Assembly: GCA_036897445.1 (NCBI GenBank) | Contig: JAYMTL010000114.1 | Location: 1-64,000 of the forward strand | Reading direction: 5' to 3' | Origin: Pelargonium tetragonum | Lineage: Eukaryota; Streptophyta; Magnoliopsida; Geraniales; Geraniaceae | DNA: 64,000 bases | Shown: piece after piece, positions 14,341 through 25,765 of the stretch | How positions within the stretch are numbered: the first letter of the stretch is position 1 | How the letters are laid out: every line of letters starts with the position of its first letter | Notes under the pieces: generated by a model | Database searches by the model: none | Told to the model about the DNA's origin: nothing | The model's input: the letters and a program-made list of their open reading frames with translations, nothing else | Made by a program: the position numbers and the translations under genes

Positions 14341-17300
14341 CCCTTTTTTATTTATTCTTTAATTTGTTCCAAATCCCCCTTTAAGTATAAGCTGTAGAGG
14401 GGTCGGGGAGCTATACAAGTAGGTTTTTTATTTAATTAAATAAGCTTTTCAATTTTAGGGGGCGGCCTGGGGCTTTGTTGAAAAGTGAAATTTAGTTTTT
14501 TGTAAATCCAATCCCGACTGAATTTTAATAAGAAATTCTAACTTATGAAACTAAAATCTAGTAAATACAAGTAGGAGGCCAGGATTAAGGCTTTAAATTC
14601 GCAGATTAAACAAGTAGAACGCAGTTATAGTATCTATTATATAGGCAGCTCCTTTGTTGAATAGGAGCATTCTTAAACTCATAAAAAGTAATCGTATAAA
14701 GCTGGGTTAAGGCTTGGTTTTAACTTAGATGTAAGTATATCACGAGTATGCCCTTTTATATAACTTTCAAAAAAGTTCGAAATTGGGTCAAAAATGAGTC
14801 TAATTTTATATAACTATAACAAAGAAAGATTCATTTTTCCAAGGTAATATATAATTCAATAAGGCTAGGATTTTATGCGAGCACCTCTCTGGCCAGAGGC
14901 AGCTAATAAAAAAGAGAAGCCCCTTTTAAGTTAAGGTTTTTTTTAGTAATTTAGAGTACTTTTTTTATATCCGCAGCTTCATTTTATAATTTTTAAAAGA
15001 AGTTTATACCAAGAATGCTTGAGCTTGGAGATTTGGGAATTTCTTTTTTGCAATTAAAAAGACCTTTTAGTGAGACTCGAGCTACCTTATTTATAACCAA
15101 AGTCAAAGTCTACTGCTTAATCTTTTTTTGGAAGTAAGGTATGTAAACCGGATATTGCAGGACTGTGAATCCCAGAACAAAAGTGGACCCGACTAAAACC
15201 ACAAAAGCTTAATACAGCAAGGATCTAAACTTACAACAGTTCGAAAAAAACTTCTGAAAGATTTTTTTACTCTTCTTTTATTTGACTTCTCATGAAAGCT
15301 CTTAACACCGGCGTCACCAGTCCCCTTTATGGTAAGTTTTATTGAAGTTTTGAGGATCTACCTGTCACCCTTTAATCTAGCTGCTGTATTGGAAAAACTG
15401 TACACTTTATTAAGCCCGAGTAAGAATCTTGTAAAGTAATTGATTCAATTCGATATTCTCTAGCAAGAGTCAATCTAATTGCAATTTCTTTTTGGTGTAC
15501 TGTGCTATTTAATTTCCAGTAACTCAGAAGCAAAAACCTAGTAAAAAGTGTTTTCGTGGCAATTAGGACTCATGAATGTCAGTTAACATCTAGAGTTAAA
15601 AGTCTGCATTTTATTCCGAGAAAGGGCATAGCGCTTGCTTTAGAAGAAAAAAGAGGATAACATAAGGATTTCTTAGTTACTGCAATTGAACAGGTAAGGC
15701 CCTCATAGGAAGAATAGGATACTAAAAGCTTTGCCCAAGTATAATGGATACTCATTGTATATACGGTAGAGCTTAGTCTGGGGTCCTGTATGCAGTTGAA
15801 TATAGTTTAGAACTTACTTACACAAAATAAAAAAGGTTCCTTGTTCCATTTATATCCATCAAGAGTTCCTTTCCGCAGCCCTCTTACTAGAGGATACTAC
15901 TATAGAGTCCGAAACAAAAGAGTAATTATACTTTTTATAAAGGGACTCCTTGACCCTAGTAAACTCATATTTTATTTAGATACGTTGTTAAGTCTTCTTT
16001 CGAAAAGCAAAAAAATGTCTTTTCCGATCCTTTTTGTATATAGGAGACAGGTAAAGGATTAAGGAATTCCCAGTAGAGGTAGTGGTTTGTATAAGTCGGT
16101 TCTAACGGGATTGCTTTTTCTGTGATATAAATAAGATAATAGGGCTCACATAGGGGTAAAGTCTCTGCAAAAACTAGGGTAGTCTATTAAAAAAGCAAGC
16201 ACTTAGGCTTAAAACAAGATTAAGAAGAAAGGTGCTTTATCAATATAAAGTGAGCCAAAAGGTGTAGTATTGACTTTTCTCACGCTATTACTCGTTGTTT
16301 ATGAGTCTCCGTTTGCTATTAGTTAAATAAATTAATAACCGGAATCCCGTTAGTTTTCCCAACTCTAAATACAAAAGAGCCCTGCGACGTACCTGAGTAA
16401 AAAAGCATTTTTAGTTGCAAAAAGTGCATTCTATGTCAGCCTTTCTTGTATAGGAACTCTAGAACTTGGAATTAAAAACTCTGAGATGCTTAGGCACCCC
16501 GGGCCGAGAAAAAGCAGCCTTTCAAGAAATTTAAGAACCGTGGAAGCTTGTTAAGATAAAAAAGGCTCAAAAATAGACTACTCTTTAATTGCATTTCATT
16601 TACTATAAAATTCGTTAAGTAGATTTTTATTAGAAAAAGAGCGCCTCGTTCGAGAAAGTCTCTTTATATTGCATCCTTGTCCCAATTAAATAAAGCCCCC
16701 TTAAAAGGCCCCGTCTTAGCTTATAAAGCTCGTAAGGTTCCTCTGCAAAATAGAGAGAACTTCGTGGACCTTCAATCAAAGCTTCGACTAAATTTTATAA
16801 CAAAAACACAAGCAATGCCTTGCTCGTGCCTGACGCGTAGAATTCGAAATGAAAGAAAAAGAAAGAATTTACCAAATAAAGTAAGTTGTATGTAGAAAAA
16901 TGAATAAGGATATCGGAGAATACTGCATGCGAATACCCAAGTGCAATCCTATTAGAATTTGTCAGAAACCTGGTAAAAAGGAAAGAGATCCTAACTAGGA
17001 GCGAATTGAACTGCCCTTTCTTCTAAGAATTTAGGAAAATGAAACAAAAGCTATGCATATCCCCCAGGTATATTTAGGGGTTAAATTCAGTACGGTGTAA
17101 CGATACATGATGTAACTAAGGATGTTCCCCAGTTTGGTGCTTGGCTAAGGAATAAATAAGAAGGGTTTCTAATTAAAAAGAGCCCCTAAGTCAAAGTCTT
17201 TTTTCTCGAAATTACAGGAAGTAAAAAAAAGATCTTCCTAAGTCTAGTTTAGAAATAGGGAAAATCCCTGTTATTGTATAAAAAAGTCAATATAGTAATA

Positions 17301-19194
17301 TAGAAAAAGGGGCCAAAAGCCCTTACTCTACTATAATATAATTTTAATTAGTAATTACTTGGTATCCCACCTTATATTTATATTAACCAAAACTTTTTTA
17401 CAAAAGGAGCCCTTTTCTTAGGTCACTCTATGAAATGAAGTTTTTGACAAAGTACTTAGAAGAAAGATATACAAAAATGAAGGGCTCGAGGGTAAACTCC
17501 ATAAGGAGGTGTCTGCGAATGCTAACATCTCGTACTAGTAAAGAATAGGCTTACAAACAAGTATCCCCGTTTTCTTCTTCTGTTAACTTTACGCAAAATG
17601 AGGAACACTAAAGCACTTTCTTAAAAAATCTAGAACTCTAATAAAGCCCCAATACGAAATAAAATGCTTCTAATCTTAAAGTTGTTATAGAGCTTTGAAT
17701 CGACTCCGTCTTGAATAACAACCCCAAGAACTCAGTATATCATATCGCGTTTTTAAATATCTTAGAGCCTAATCTGACTTTAACTAGGGTATTTGCTTCG
17801 TTTTTCGTTAGGAATGTTGTGTCATTTTTACAAGAAAACTGGACTAAAACTTATTCATAAAGTGGGAGTAGGCCTAGATTTGATCTATAAACTTTGTTTT
17901 TATAATATATAGTAACAGGGTAACCATTTGTATTAAAGTATGCATGACTAATAACGTATTCTAGATTCTTGGTATACTAATTTGTGCTACTACTCTACTC
18001 TTTTTGGTGAATTCCTACCTGAGTCGAATTAATTAAGTCCTTTGTCTTCTACCCCGAGAGTAGAGTAAAAGCTAGTAAATCATTGTAGACTCGTTTACTT
18101 TACTGAAGTTAGGGGCTTAGGATGTGTCACAAAAGTTTCCCTTGTGCTTATATCTTATAACATCCCGCTGTTGGAGCTAGGTTAAACGTAATACTGGGTT
18201 AAGAAGAGACTTTTTGTCAATTATTTACTTTCTTTCCTTGATAATTTAAAATGCGCTCTTTCTTCTAATGCTAGGAAGCTTCCTCTCAATAGATATTTTA
18301 GGGTGTTGGGAGAACCTAGCGCCTATCTTTTCGAGGTGACTTCTACTTCGATATTGACATTTAGCTAGCTTAGATTAGGCAATGGAAGGCCTTTAGAAAT
18401 AGCCAAAGATATAAACTCCTGCTCACCAAATACAAAAAGAGTTTATTATAAAAGTCTGTTAAATGAAGGGATTTTTTTATTACTTCGAGCCTTTTCCTCC
18501 CCTTTGAAAGGCCTGTTCTCTCCAAAAAGCTTGAGAGCTAGTTTCTTCATAGTCTTGGGAGCTATACCCTTTAAGAGAATCCCCAGGCTTTCTAAAAGAG
18601 TCCTATAGTTGTTAAGGCTTGAACTTGACTTCCTAGCATCCCCTTTCTGAAACTACTTTGTCAAATTCCTATCTAGTTAAGCTCCCAACCGAGGAAGGAA
18701 CCCCTTAAGTACTCCCTCTTTTAGAATCCCTAATGCCTTCCTCGTTGAAATAGGAAACCCGCAAATCTTATTTTTTTCTATTTATTCTGCCTTCCTCAAT
18801 GCCTTAAGCAATTCCTTTTCGTTTTTATATTACTTTGCTACGGAGGAAAGCACTCACAATTAACAATAAAGAAGCAACCTTTTCTAATATCACTTAACTT
18901 CTTTTGAAAGTCATCCGTATAGGAATATTGCTTCACTTTTATCCGCAGAGTGTAAGAGCCCCCCTTCCCCATAAAAAGACTTTTAGGTTTGTTTACTATG
19001 TTTTAGAATTCCTGAAATATTAACACGGGAATGGGAATAAAGAAAGAAGCTTATATTACACATCTAAGGAAAAACTTCCCGCGAGCTTAAAACTCTTACC
19101 TCTAACAGCTTTCTTAGTAAGAAAACTCTTGTACTTTGGTTCTTATCGTTATGGAGGGCCCTATAGGGTTGGGAAAGAGTCCTTTTTCCTGACG
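14341..19194. other. No gene recognised
   Basis: Unassigned. Two 72-73-codon ORFs at 15841-16062 and 16677-16895 need non-ATG starts and show no family motifs. No RNA gene seen. Confidence 0.6.
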
Positions 19195-19640
19195 AAGCGG
19201 AGGGAGGTAATGCGTAGTATTAGTTTAATGAGTACGTATGCATGCACTATATTCCCACTGCTTGTTTTATAAGAGCTGTACCTTGTTTGCTTAGGAGTAG
19301 CAGCAAGAGAGTAACTGGAGCAGATAGTATAAGAGTAAGTACTTGTTACCGACTGAAGTGGAACGGAAGAAGATTCATGTAGTAGTCTTATAGGCACACT
19401 ACACAACGGGAACACAAGTTAGACTTGACTTAGGCTTAATTGCCTTAACTTCACACTTTTCTTAGTCTCTTCTTGTAGCTAGTCTTTCCTGTATTTATAG
19501 GAGCTACTTTCTTATTGTAAAGAAGTATAGGAAGTAGATAGAAGTCTCTCTTTATTGTATTCATTCTAATGTATATAGATAGATAGTCATCTTTTGCTAA
19601 TTACATTACCTCTTGTTGTTAAGTAAGATTCTTACTACAG
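19195..19640 (-). repeat. Dispersed repeat family copy L3 (rearranged)
   Basis: Four family signatures occur here in an unusual order. A 19-bp exact match to the reverse complement of 33350-33368, containing GAGGTAATGCGTAGTATTA, lies at 19204-19222. AAGAGCTGTACCTT from module M lies at 19271-19284 and also matches the 33.2 kb copy in reverse complement. The core TGTTACCGACTG, in minus orientation, is at 19344-19355. A box in plus orientation at 19597-19619 is a 23-nt exact match to 32063-32085. The mixed orientation suggests two copies joined, or an internally inverted copy. The short ORF read across it is best explained by the M module. Confidence 0.68.
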
Positions 19641-20819
19641 ATAGGATAGAACCTTATAAGAGTCCTGCGCCTGGTTCCGGTGTAGCAAAGTGAAGGGTAT
19701 CCTTAGTTGATAGTACACCTATACCTTACTTCCCTGCTTAAGACTGATTTTTCTAATACCTGTCTTCTGTAACCCCTTTAGGATCCTCTCGAAAGACTTA
19801 AACAAAAACTGCATATCTTGTCAAAATTCCGAGAATACTCAAAAGGAACCCTATTGACTTGCAAGAAAAGTCTTACCAACCCCAGAAAAAGGGCCTTCGA
19901 ATGCTTTTCGAAACTAACCCTGGAGGGAACCCTTACTTACGAGTGCGTATACTCCCTAAGCCTTTGTAGCTAAACCTGCGCTCCCTATCGCTCTTTTAAG
20001 AACTCTCACTATCTTCTAAATAGGCACAAGGAACTTCTTAATATCTTTTTCCTGGGGTTTTAAGGAATTCCTAAGTGTCTTACTGAAGGTAAAATTTATC
20101 TTGTTTAGCACTATAGAGAGGGCAGGGATTGGAGGTAAGTTATTATACCCCACAGGAGGCACCCAGAGGAAGAGAGGTGCAGGAGAGTTTTACAGATAGA
20201 GAACATGAATATCTTCACATTGAGATCGAGAAAAAGGAGCCAGACTTCGTTTACTGGAAATTGCTTTATTAAAACGCCTTCTTAAACCTGAAATTGAGAA
20301 GCCTCTCCCCCTTTGAAACTAGGAAACCCTTCTGAAATAAGAAAGAAATGACCTTTCCCAGACCTAGAAACTCTAAAACAGGCATAACATCAAGAACTTT
20401 TTTGTTAACTTCTTTCCTAGGCCCACTCCTTGTTAACTAGACTTAAATTAAAAGGGACATGAAAAACTTCCCTTAACTTAAGTAAGAACCCTATATATAG
20501 GAGAACAAAGCGTAAGTAAAGAGCTTACTTAAATAGATTGAAACTTAAGGCAAGATTTATCTTGTACGGAAATACAAAGGAAAGAGACCCTTGTATCAAA
20601 AGCTTTTTCACCTACGTAACTTTGCCGTGGGTGTAGTGACTTTCTTTTTCGAAGGTAAGCTTGCTTATAGTAAGGGTAGTCAAACAAGCTTCCCTTGTAT
20701 TTAAAGGTATATGTAAGGTATTCTAACCTACGACATTTGCTCCACTTGACTCATGACGTACTTGTAATAATTCAACCTTCTAATCTCTAAAGGCATCTTT
20801 CACTTCTTACTTATTAACT
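19641..20819. other. No gene recognised
   Basis: Unassigned sequence between two repeat-family loci. No ORF above 60 codons, no hairpin of note. Confidence 0.6.
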
Positions 20820-20985
20820 GAAAAGAATAGAATAAGAGAAAGAATAAGAAAACTAATAGAAATGACTAACTGATAAAATGAGAGATCTATATACGTGATT
20901 CTTCTACTATCTTTGTAACTCCTGCTGCAATTCTACTCGCGCGCGCGTATGCATATACTATAGTATAAGATAGTATAAGGCAAGG
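20820..20985 (+). repeat. Dispersed repeat family copy L4 (M fragment) with alternating CG tract
   Basis: ACTCCTGCTGCAATTCTACT near 20917-20936 is the antisense form of the GGAGTAGCAGCAG segment of module M. Similar segments are found near 2.25, 25.67 and 33.17 kb. No core or ATTACATTACC box is visible. The fragment runs directly into a tract of strictly alternating pyrimidines and purines at 20938-20958 that begins with five CG steps. This is exceptional in DNA of about 35% G+C. The assignment rests on one short block, so it is less certain than the other copies. Confidence 0.45.
20938..20958. other. 21-nt alternating pyrimidine-purine tract, (CG)5 then TATGCATATAC
   Basis: Every step alternates pyrimidine and purine over 21 nt, starting with CGCGCGCGCG. 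Such tracts can adopt Z-DNA under negative supercoiling and are prone to slippage. It lies at the edge of a fragment of the dispersed repeat family. No function is implied beyond this physical property. Confidence 0.6.
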
Positions 20986-21065
20986 GTGCTTTAAATGGAA
21001 AGAAGAATAAGAAACAACTATACTCATTTCTTTAGGTTTCCCTTGTCATCCTGTATAAATTAGAA

Positions 21066-21398
21066 ATGTCTTACTTGTTAAGGAGAAACTCAACTTCTTT
21101 ACTACCTCCAAGAGAGGCAGGAAAAGCAGCACTAATAACTAACAAGAAGAGCAACCTTGCTAAGTACTTAAACTGGAAAGCTCCTACTGGTAATCTTTCT
21201 GTTAAGAGGAATTTCCTATTTGGGATTCCTAAAAAGAGAATGCTGGACCAAAAGGCGAGGTCCGCTAACAAAGGTTTAGAGTTGAGTAGGACTTTTGCAG
21301 CTATAACTCTAAACCTTTTTTCAAAAACAAGGGGCTGCTCTATAAAGGAAAGAGGTCCGAGAGCTTTTCCATATAAGGCGAGACTACTTTTTTTCTAA
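21066..21398 (+). CDS. Unidentified ORF (110 codons, ATG start)
   Basis: An ATG opens a 110-codon frame encoding a basic, non-membrane product (for example NKKSNLAKYLNWK and FGIPKKRMLDQK). The minus strand is also open over 21071-21271, so stops are scarce on both strands here. No family is recognisable. It begins about 80 bp after a fragment of the dispersed repeat family. It may be chance or the remnant of a coding insertion. Confidence 0.2.
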   Translation: MSYLLRRNSTSLLPPREAGKAALITNKKSNLAKYLNWKAPTGNLSVKRNFLFGIPKKRMLDQKARSANKGLELSRTFAAITLNLFSKTRGCSIKERGPRAFPYKARLLFF

Positions 21399-22009
21399 AA
21401 AACGGGTCTAAAATAAGGTACTTCAAGAGGAGAACTCCACTTTTTTGCATGTTCTTTCCACTACGACAAAATCAAGCCTGTTTTACTAGTATAGCTCATC
21501 TCAAATTACAGAAAAAGTAGGAAAGATATACATGCAAAAGTAATAAAACTTGACTGTACTACTTTTTATCTGGAACTTCCTTAACTTCCCTGTCCAGTTA
21601 AACCAATCCCTAATTTTAGGAGCACTGACATGAAAACAGGAAAAGATAATTATCCCTAAAATTCCCTGTCTTTAACCGATAACAAGAAACCAAAAAATTT
21701 AGCTTAGCTTCTTGGAAACGAAGTCCCCATTTTTGTAACTACCCTTCCTTACCTGGAATCGAAAGGAAACAGAGAAAGAAACCAAGCGAATAAAAAGCAA
21801 AGAAAGAGTTCATTCTTGTACTAAACTGGATCCGTAAAACCCCTAAGAAGCTGACAGGACAAGATAAGGCCCCTTTAAGGCTTTGCCCTTTTAATCGATA
21901 GAAAATTCTACTATCTTGCCCGCATTCTTTCTCACATTTGTATACAATTCCGACACCAACAAGTCTCTTTCTTTCCTTTCGAAAAGCTTATTAAGATACT
22001 AATAAGATA
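21399..22009. other. No gene recognised
   Basis: Unassigned sequence, rather A-rich on the plus strand, running from the 110-codon ORF to the next repeat locus. Confidence 0.6.
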
Positions 22010-22260
22010 CCGAGTATTACAGCTCATAAGAAAAAGTAAGAGGTTAGCTACAAAAGTCAAGACTAAGAGTCGAGTAAGTCCGTTAAGAAGTGGTGGTTAT
22101 TTGTGTTATGACTGTACTATCTATAATTACTACCTGCCTTAACCCCCCTCGAGCTCCAGTCGGTAACAAAGACACTTTCCTATCCTTACTAAGCTCTTGC
22201 TTCCGTTTTTATCAATAACAGAGGGGTTAGCCCTGTTGTAGGAATAGGATAGTGCCTTGG
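22010..22260 (+). repeat. Dispersed repeat family copy L5, clean core at 22138-22230
   Basis: The core starts CTTAACCCCCCTC at 22138-22150 and ends GAGGGGTTAG at 22221-22230. The two ends pair with each other over about ten base pairs with small bulges. CAGTCGGTAACA is at 22157-22168, preceded by the short palindrome GAGCTC. The right half, CCTTACTAAGC then TTTTTATCAATAAC, corresponds to CCTCATTAACGATAAA in other copies. Here the ends read CCCC/GGGG where the 35.1 kb copy has ATTACC/GGTAAT, so both arms differ together while complementarity is kept. Upstream sequence from about 22010 is A-rich like other copies, but no clear M module is seen. Confidence 0.7.
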
Positions 22261-23039
22261 CATGTAGTAAAGGAGGTTCTTGTTACTAGTAATTAAGGTA
22301 TACCGGTTTACACTAGAAGGCACACCCTCTTCTTAACCCGCTTAATTAACCGGGGTCTTATTCTGCATCTGCATACTTTTCTTAACAGATAGGTCTATCT
22401 GAGTCTTAAAAGCTTTCTTAGTCTTAGCTATACTCTTAACTTTATTCTATAAAAATTTACGGAATTTCTCTTTTGACTACACGAAATAAGTTTGTAAAAC
22501 CTTAAAGTTCTCTATAATCTATAACGCGGCCCCTTCCTTTCTCTAGCTAACCCTAAGGGAACCTAAAAGCCCTTATTTAGTATCTCTTGTTGTGGCCTCT
22601 CAGATTCCTTATAAGGCATAAACCGGGATATACATAATAAATAAGCGGATTCTAAAGTTTATGGGTTTTATTTATATTTGGGAAGATCCGCGGGGAGCCT
22701 ATAAAGTAAATTACGTCAAATTTTAACTACTTAGATGCTAGTAGATTTAAAAGAAGAATTTCTGATAATTAAGTGGCCCCTTCTACTCTACACAAGGCAA
22801 TTTTGTTTCTTCAAAATTCTGGCTATAATATATATTAACGTGTCTGTCTGAGATACCCCCTATACTCGGCTACACTGCATAAGAGAGTTTACACAAAAGT
22901 AATTCACAAGTTCAGTAAGGAGCGATGCTAAAGCTTATCAATTACATATAAATGGGGAACGCTTTAGCATTACGAGAGGCTTTGTTTTAGCACGAGGGGG
23001 TCTTAAGAACCTTTAGGAGCTTTACTGGGGACTAAATAA
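22261..23039. other. No gene recognised
   Basis: Unassigned sequence between repeat copies L5 and L6. No coding or RNA signal. Confidence 0.6.
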
Positions 23040-23650
23040 TCTATCTGTATCTTCTTAATCCGTATTAGTATACCTATAACTATCCTATGGGTCCTAGCTG
23101 TATTCCCTGTCTTAGAACTTGTAGCTCGTGTATTCCGGTATTCCTTATCCTACTAGGTATATATATATTATTCTATATAGTTTAGTATTACTCTTATATA
23201 GTCTTAATAGATAGTACTAATTGTTTCTTTAAGGGCTATTCCTCCTATGGGTTTATCTTTAATGAGGGTAAAAGCCTTATAAGTCCTTGAAAGTGTCTAT
23301 GTTACCGACCGAAGGCTTCCGAAGGAGGTTAATGTATATAGTCTTTATGGGTACACTTACCTTACGCTATAGGAATACCATCTACTTCTTCTTTGGTTTC
23401 TGTTTATTACTTGTTAATGATGCTTAAATATACCCTTATTATAGCTATACTTGTCCTGTTATAGGGATTCCCTGTTCTAGCTATTGTAGCTAATGTATTC
23501 CTTTTCTTATTGTAGGGAAGTAAGTAAAGTAAGTCCTCCTTTAGTATACCCTTATTCTAGAGTTATTTTGTATTCATTAAACTTTTAGATAGTTATAAGT
23601 ATATAATAGTTAGGTCTTGTTATAGATTGCAATTGTATAAGATATTAGTA
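23040..23650 (-). repeat. Dispersed repeat family copy L6, most complete M-core-M
   Basis: Module M is present twice in direct orientation, at about 23069-23150 and 23429-23515. The two share 28 of 35 bases from ATTCCCTGT to TGTATTCC. Between them lies the core in minus orientation: CCTCCTATGGGTTTATC and TTAATGAGGG on the left, TGTTACCGACCG at 23300-23311, and GAAGGAGGTTAATGTA at 23321-23336. On the T-rich plus strand both M modules read as hydrophobic peptide in the same frame, the first containing VLAVFPVLELVARVF. This copy defines the family architecture best. Outer boundaries are judged from loss of similarity and are approximate. Confidence 0.72.
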
Positions 23651-25526
23651 AGATAGTTTTCTATTAGGTATTATTAACCCTTTCACTCTCTCTAAAAAAA
23701 CTCGTACTTTCTTAGAAGTAATCCACATACAAAATAACTAGTATTAAGAATTTTTGTTAGTAGGAAAGTAAATCCAGAGATCTTTCTCTACAACTCTTAA
23801 GTTTAAGGCTTTAGCATATATCTACTTTAAGTATTAGGAGGTTCTTCTAATTAGCTTTATAAACATTGAGAGAGTAGGGGGGGTCCAAGCCCTCAAAGAT
23901 AAAAGGGAGCTGTAACTTGCAAGTTTATACAGCAAATTATCATAAAATTACTAAATGTCCACAAGCAAGATAGGTTCTTAAATATTTTAATACACTAAGC
24001 AAAATCAAATAAAATCTTCTAAATTTGTGAAGCATAAAAAGCCAAAACAAAACCTACCTAGTGAAATAACCCCATTTCAAAGGGATTGCATTACTTACCG
24101 AAAAGGGCCTTACTCATTTAGTAAAAACTCTTGTTTTCCAAGAATAAAGCTCCTTAGTAAGTTCTGTAGAAGTTCTAATTGTGTTTGTTTTGGGATAGGC
24201 TATCTAGCTAGATTAAGCCCTTTTTATAATTATAAAAAAATTCTTACTTCCCTCTAAGAGTTCCACTTAAAAGCAAGTTGGATAAAAGGAGCTTTTTTAA
24301 TTTGGGAGCCTTGAATTGTTTTTAGTAAAATTGCAGCTTATACTACTTAAGGAAGCCCTTTTGTGAACTTAACTTACGACTCAAAATAGATAGTACTCCC
24401 TCAAGAATAGGAGGAGCCCCCCTAGAGTTTACCGGAGTTGCCGGGAACTTTTAATTGTATTACCGGTTAATTAATATTTAATATTAGGAGATTTAGTTTC
24501 ACTTTGAAAAATTTTTTACACAGTTTTGACTTTTGTGTATATTCTACCTTAGAGATTAGACGATAAGATTCCCCTACTTTTTCATTTTAACTACGATACC
24601 AACTTCCTTTTCTTCCATGAAAAAAGACTTAAAACTTTAAAAGTCTCTTCTATCATATTCTTTTTTAGTCATGCTTATAACTTAAGGGTTTCCTTAAAGT
24701 TTCCGGGTAATCTAAACACTCCTTAATTCACGATTTCGAGATTTAGATTCTGCTATTTTTTTAATAAAAGATTATAATAGAGGAAAGCCTATCCATTAAG
24801 TAGTTAGCTTTCGCTGAGTCAATTTGCCATTAGTTTTTTGTACTTTGAAACTCCCAATTTAGAGTCTTTTGACGAAACAGGGACAAGGTGAGTTGTATAG
24901 GTAATGGGGAGCCAGATTCTCACAAAAAGGTATAAGGATTTACTATACTAAATTAACTCGGCTTGGTGTGAACAAGTACTACTTGCTAAAGTCAATACCC
25001 AGCATAACCTAGTTCAGTAGCTACATTCTAGTACACTCAATTTTAATATAGAGTAAACCACCCCAGAGAATTCCTGTGTTAAAACCGATTATATAAAGAT
25101 ATGTCTCATAATTGTACTAGATAAGTATTCCTTTGAATAAAAGGCATGTCAAAAAAATTTCTACAACGCGGAATGCCTGGAACGTTTCTTTATAGGTCAA
25201 AAACAGGTTGAGGAAAAGAGTGCTATTTATTTTCAGTTTAGGTGCCTTGTAATTGGGCACATGAACCTTTTTCGTCGGGTTTTACTGTATAATTTTGAAT
25301 TTCTTACTTCAATTAGCAAGAGTAAGACCCAATAGCTCTAGGTAAAGGGAACCCCTATTCTCGGTTTATAACTCTCTATCTATAAGAGTAACAACTAAAA
25401 AAGAAAATATATACTTATCTATAAAAATCTATTAGACTTTCTTTACTTCCTAGAGTCTTATACTGACGAGCTTCCTTAGAAGTACGGGTATCCCCTATTT
25501 AAGAGTAAAAAACAAGTTAAGAAGAA
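23651..25526. other. No gene recognised
   Basis: Contains a 76-codon ORF at 24027-24257 without an ATG start or known motifs. Otherwise featureless apart from A/T palindromes such as TTAATATTTAATATTA near 24472. Confidence 0.6.
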
Positions 25527-25765
25527 GCTGGTGGGCCTATGAGTATATATGTTCTATCAAAAATTCCTCTATAACGTTGCTCCTTCCTTTAAAACAACAA
25601 TACCTATTACTATATAACTAATACTACAGCTAAATATAAGTACAATAACAGAAATAAGCGTATATCTCCTGCTGCTCCTCTTACTCCTAATCTATTAATC
25701 CTAATAAGAAGCTGAGGTATAGGTATGCAGAAGACTAATAAGATACAGAGGGCTGGTATGAATAA
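25527..25765 (+). repeat. Dispersed repeat family copy L7 (M without core)
   Basis: GCTGGTGGGC at 25527-25536 is identical to 33306-33315. CTCCTGCTGCTCCTCTTACTCC near 25666-25687 is the antisense form of GGAGTAAGAGGAGCAGC, matching module M in the 33.1 and 34.9 kb copies. No ATTACATTACC box and no CAGTCGGTAAC core are visible, so the copy is partial. The A-rich plus strand between these blocks has the same texture as the 14 kb and 33 kb copies. Confidence 0.55.
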
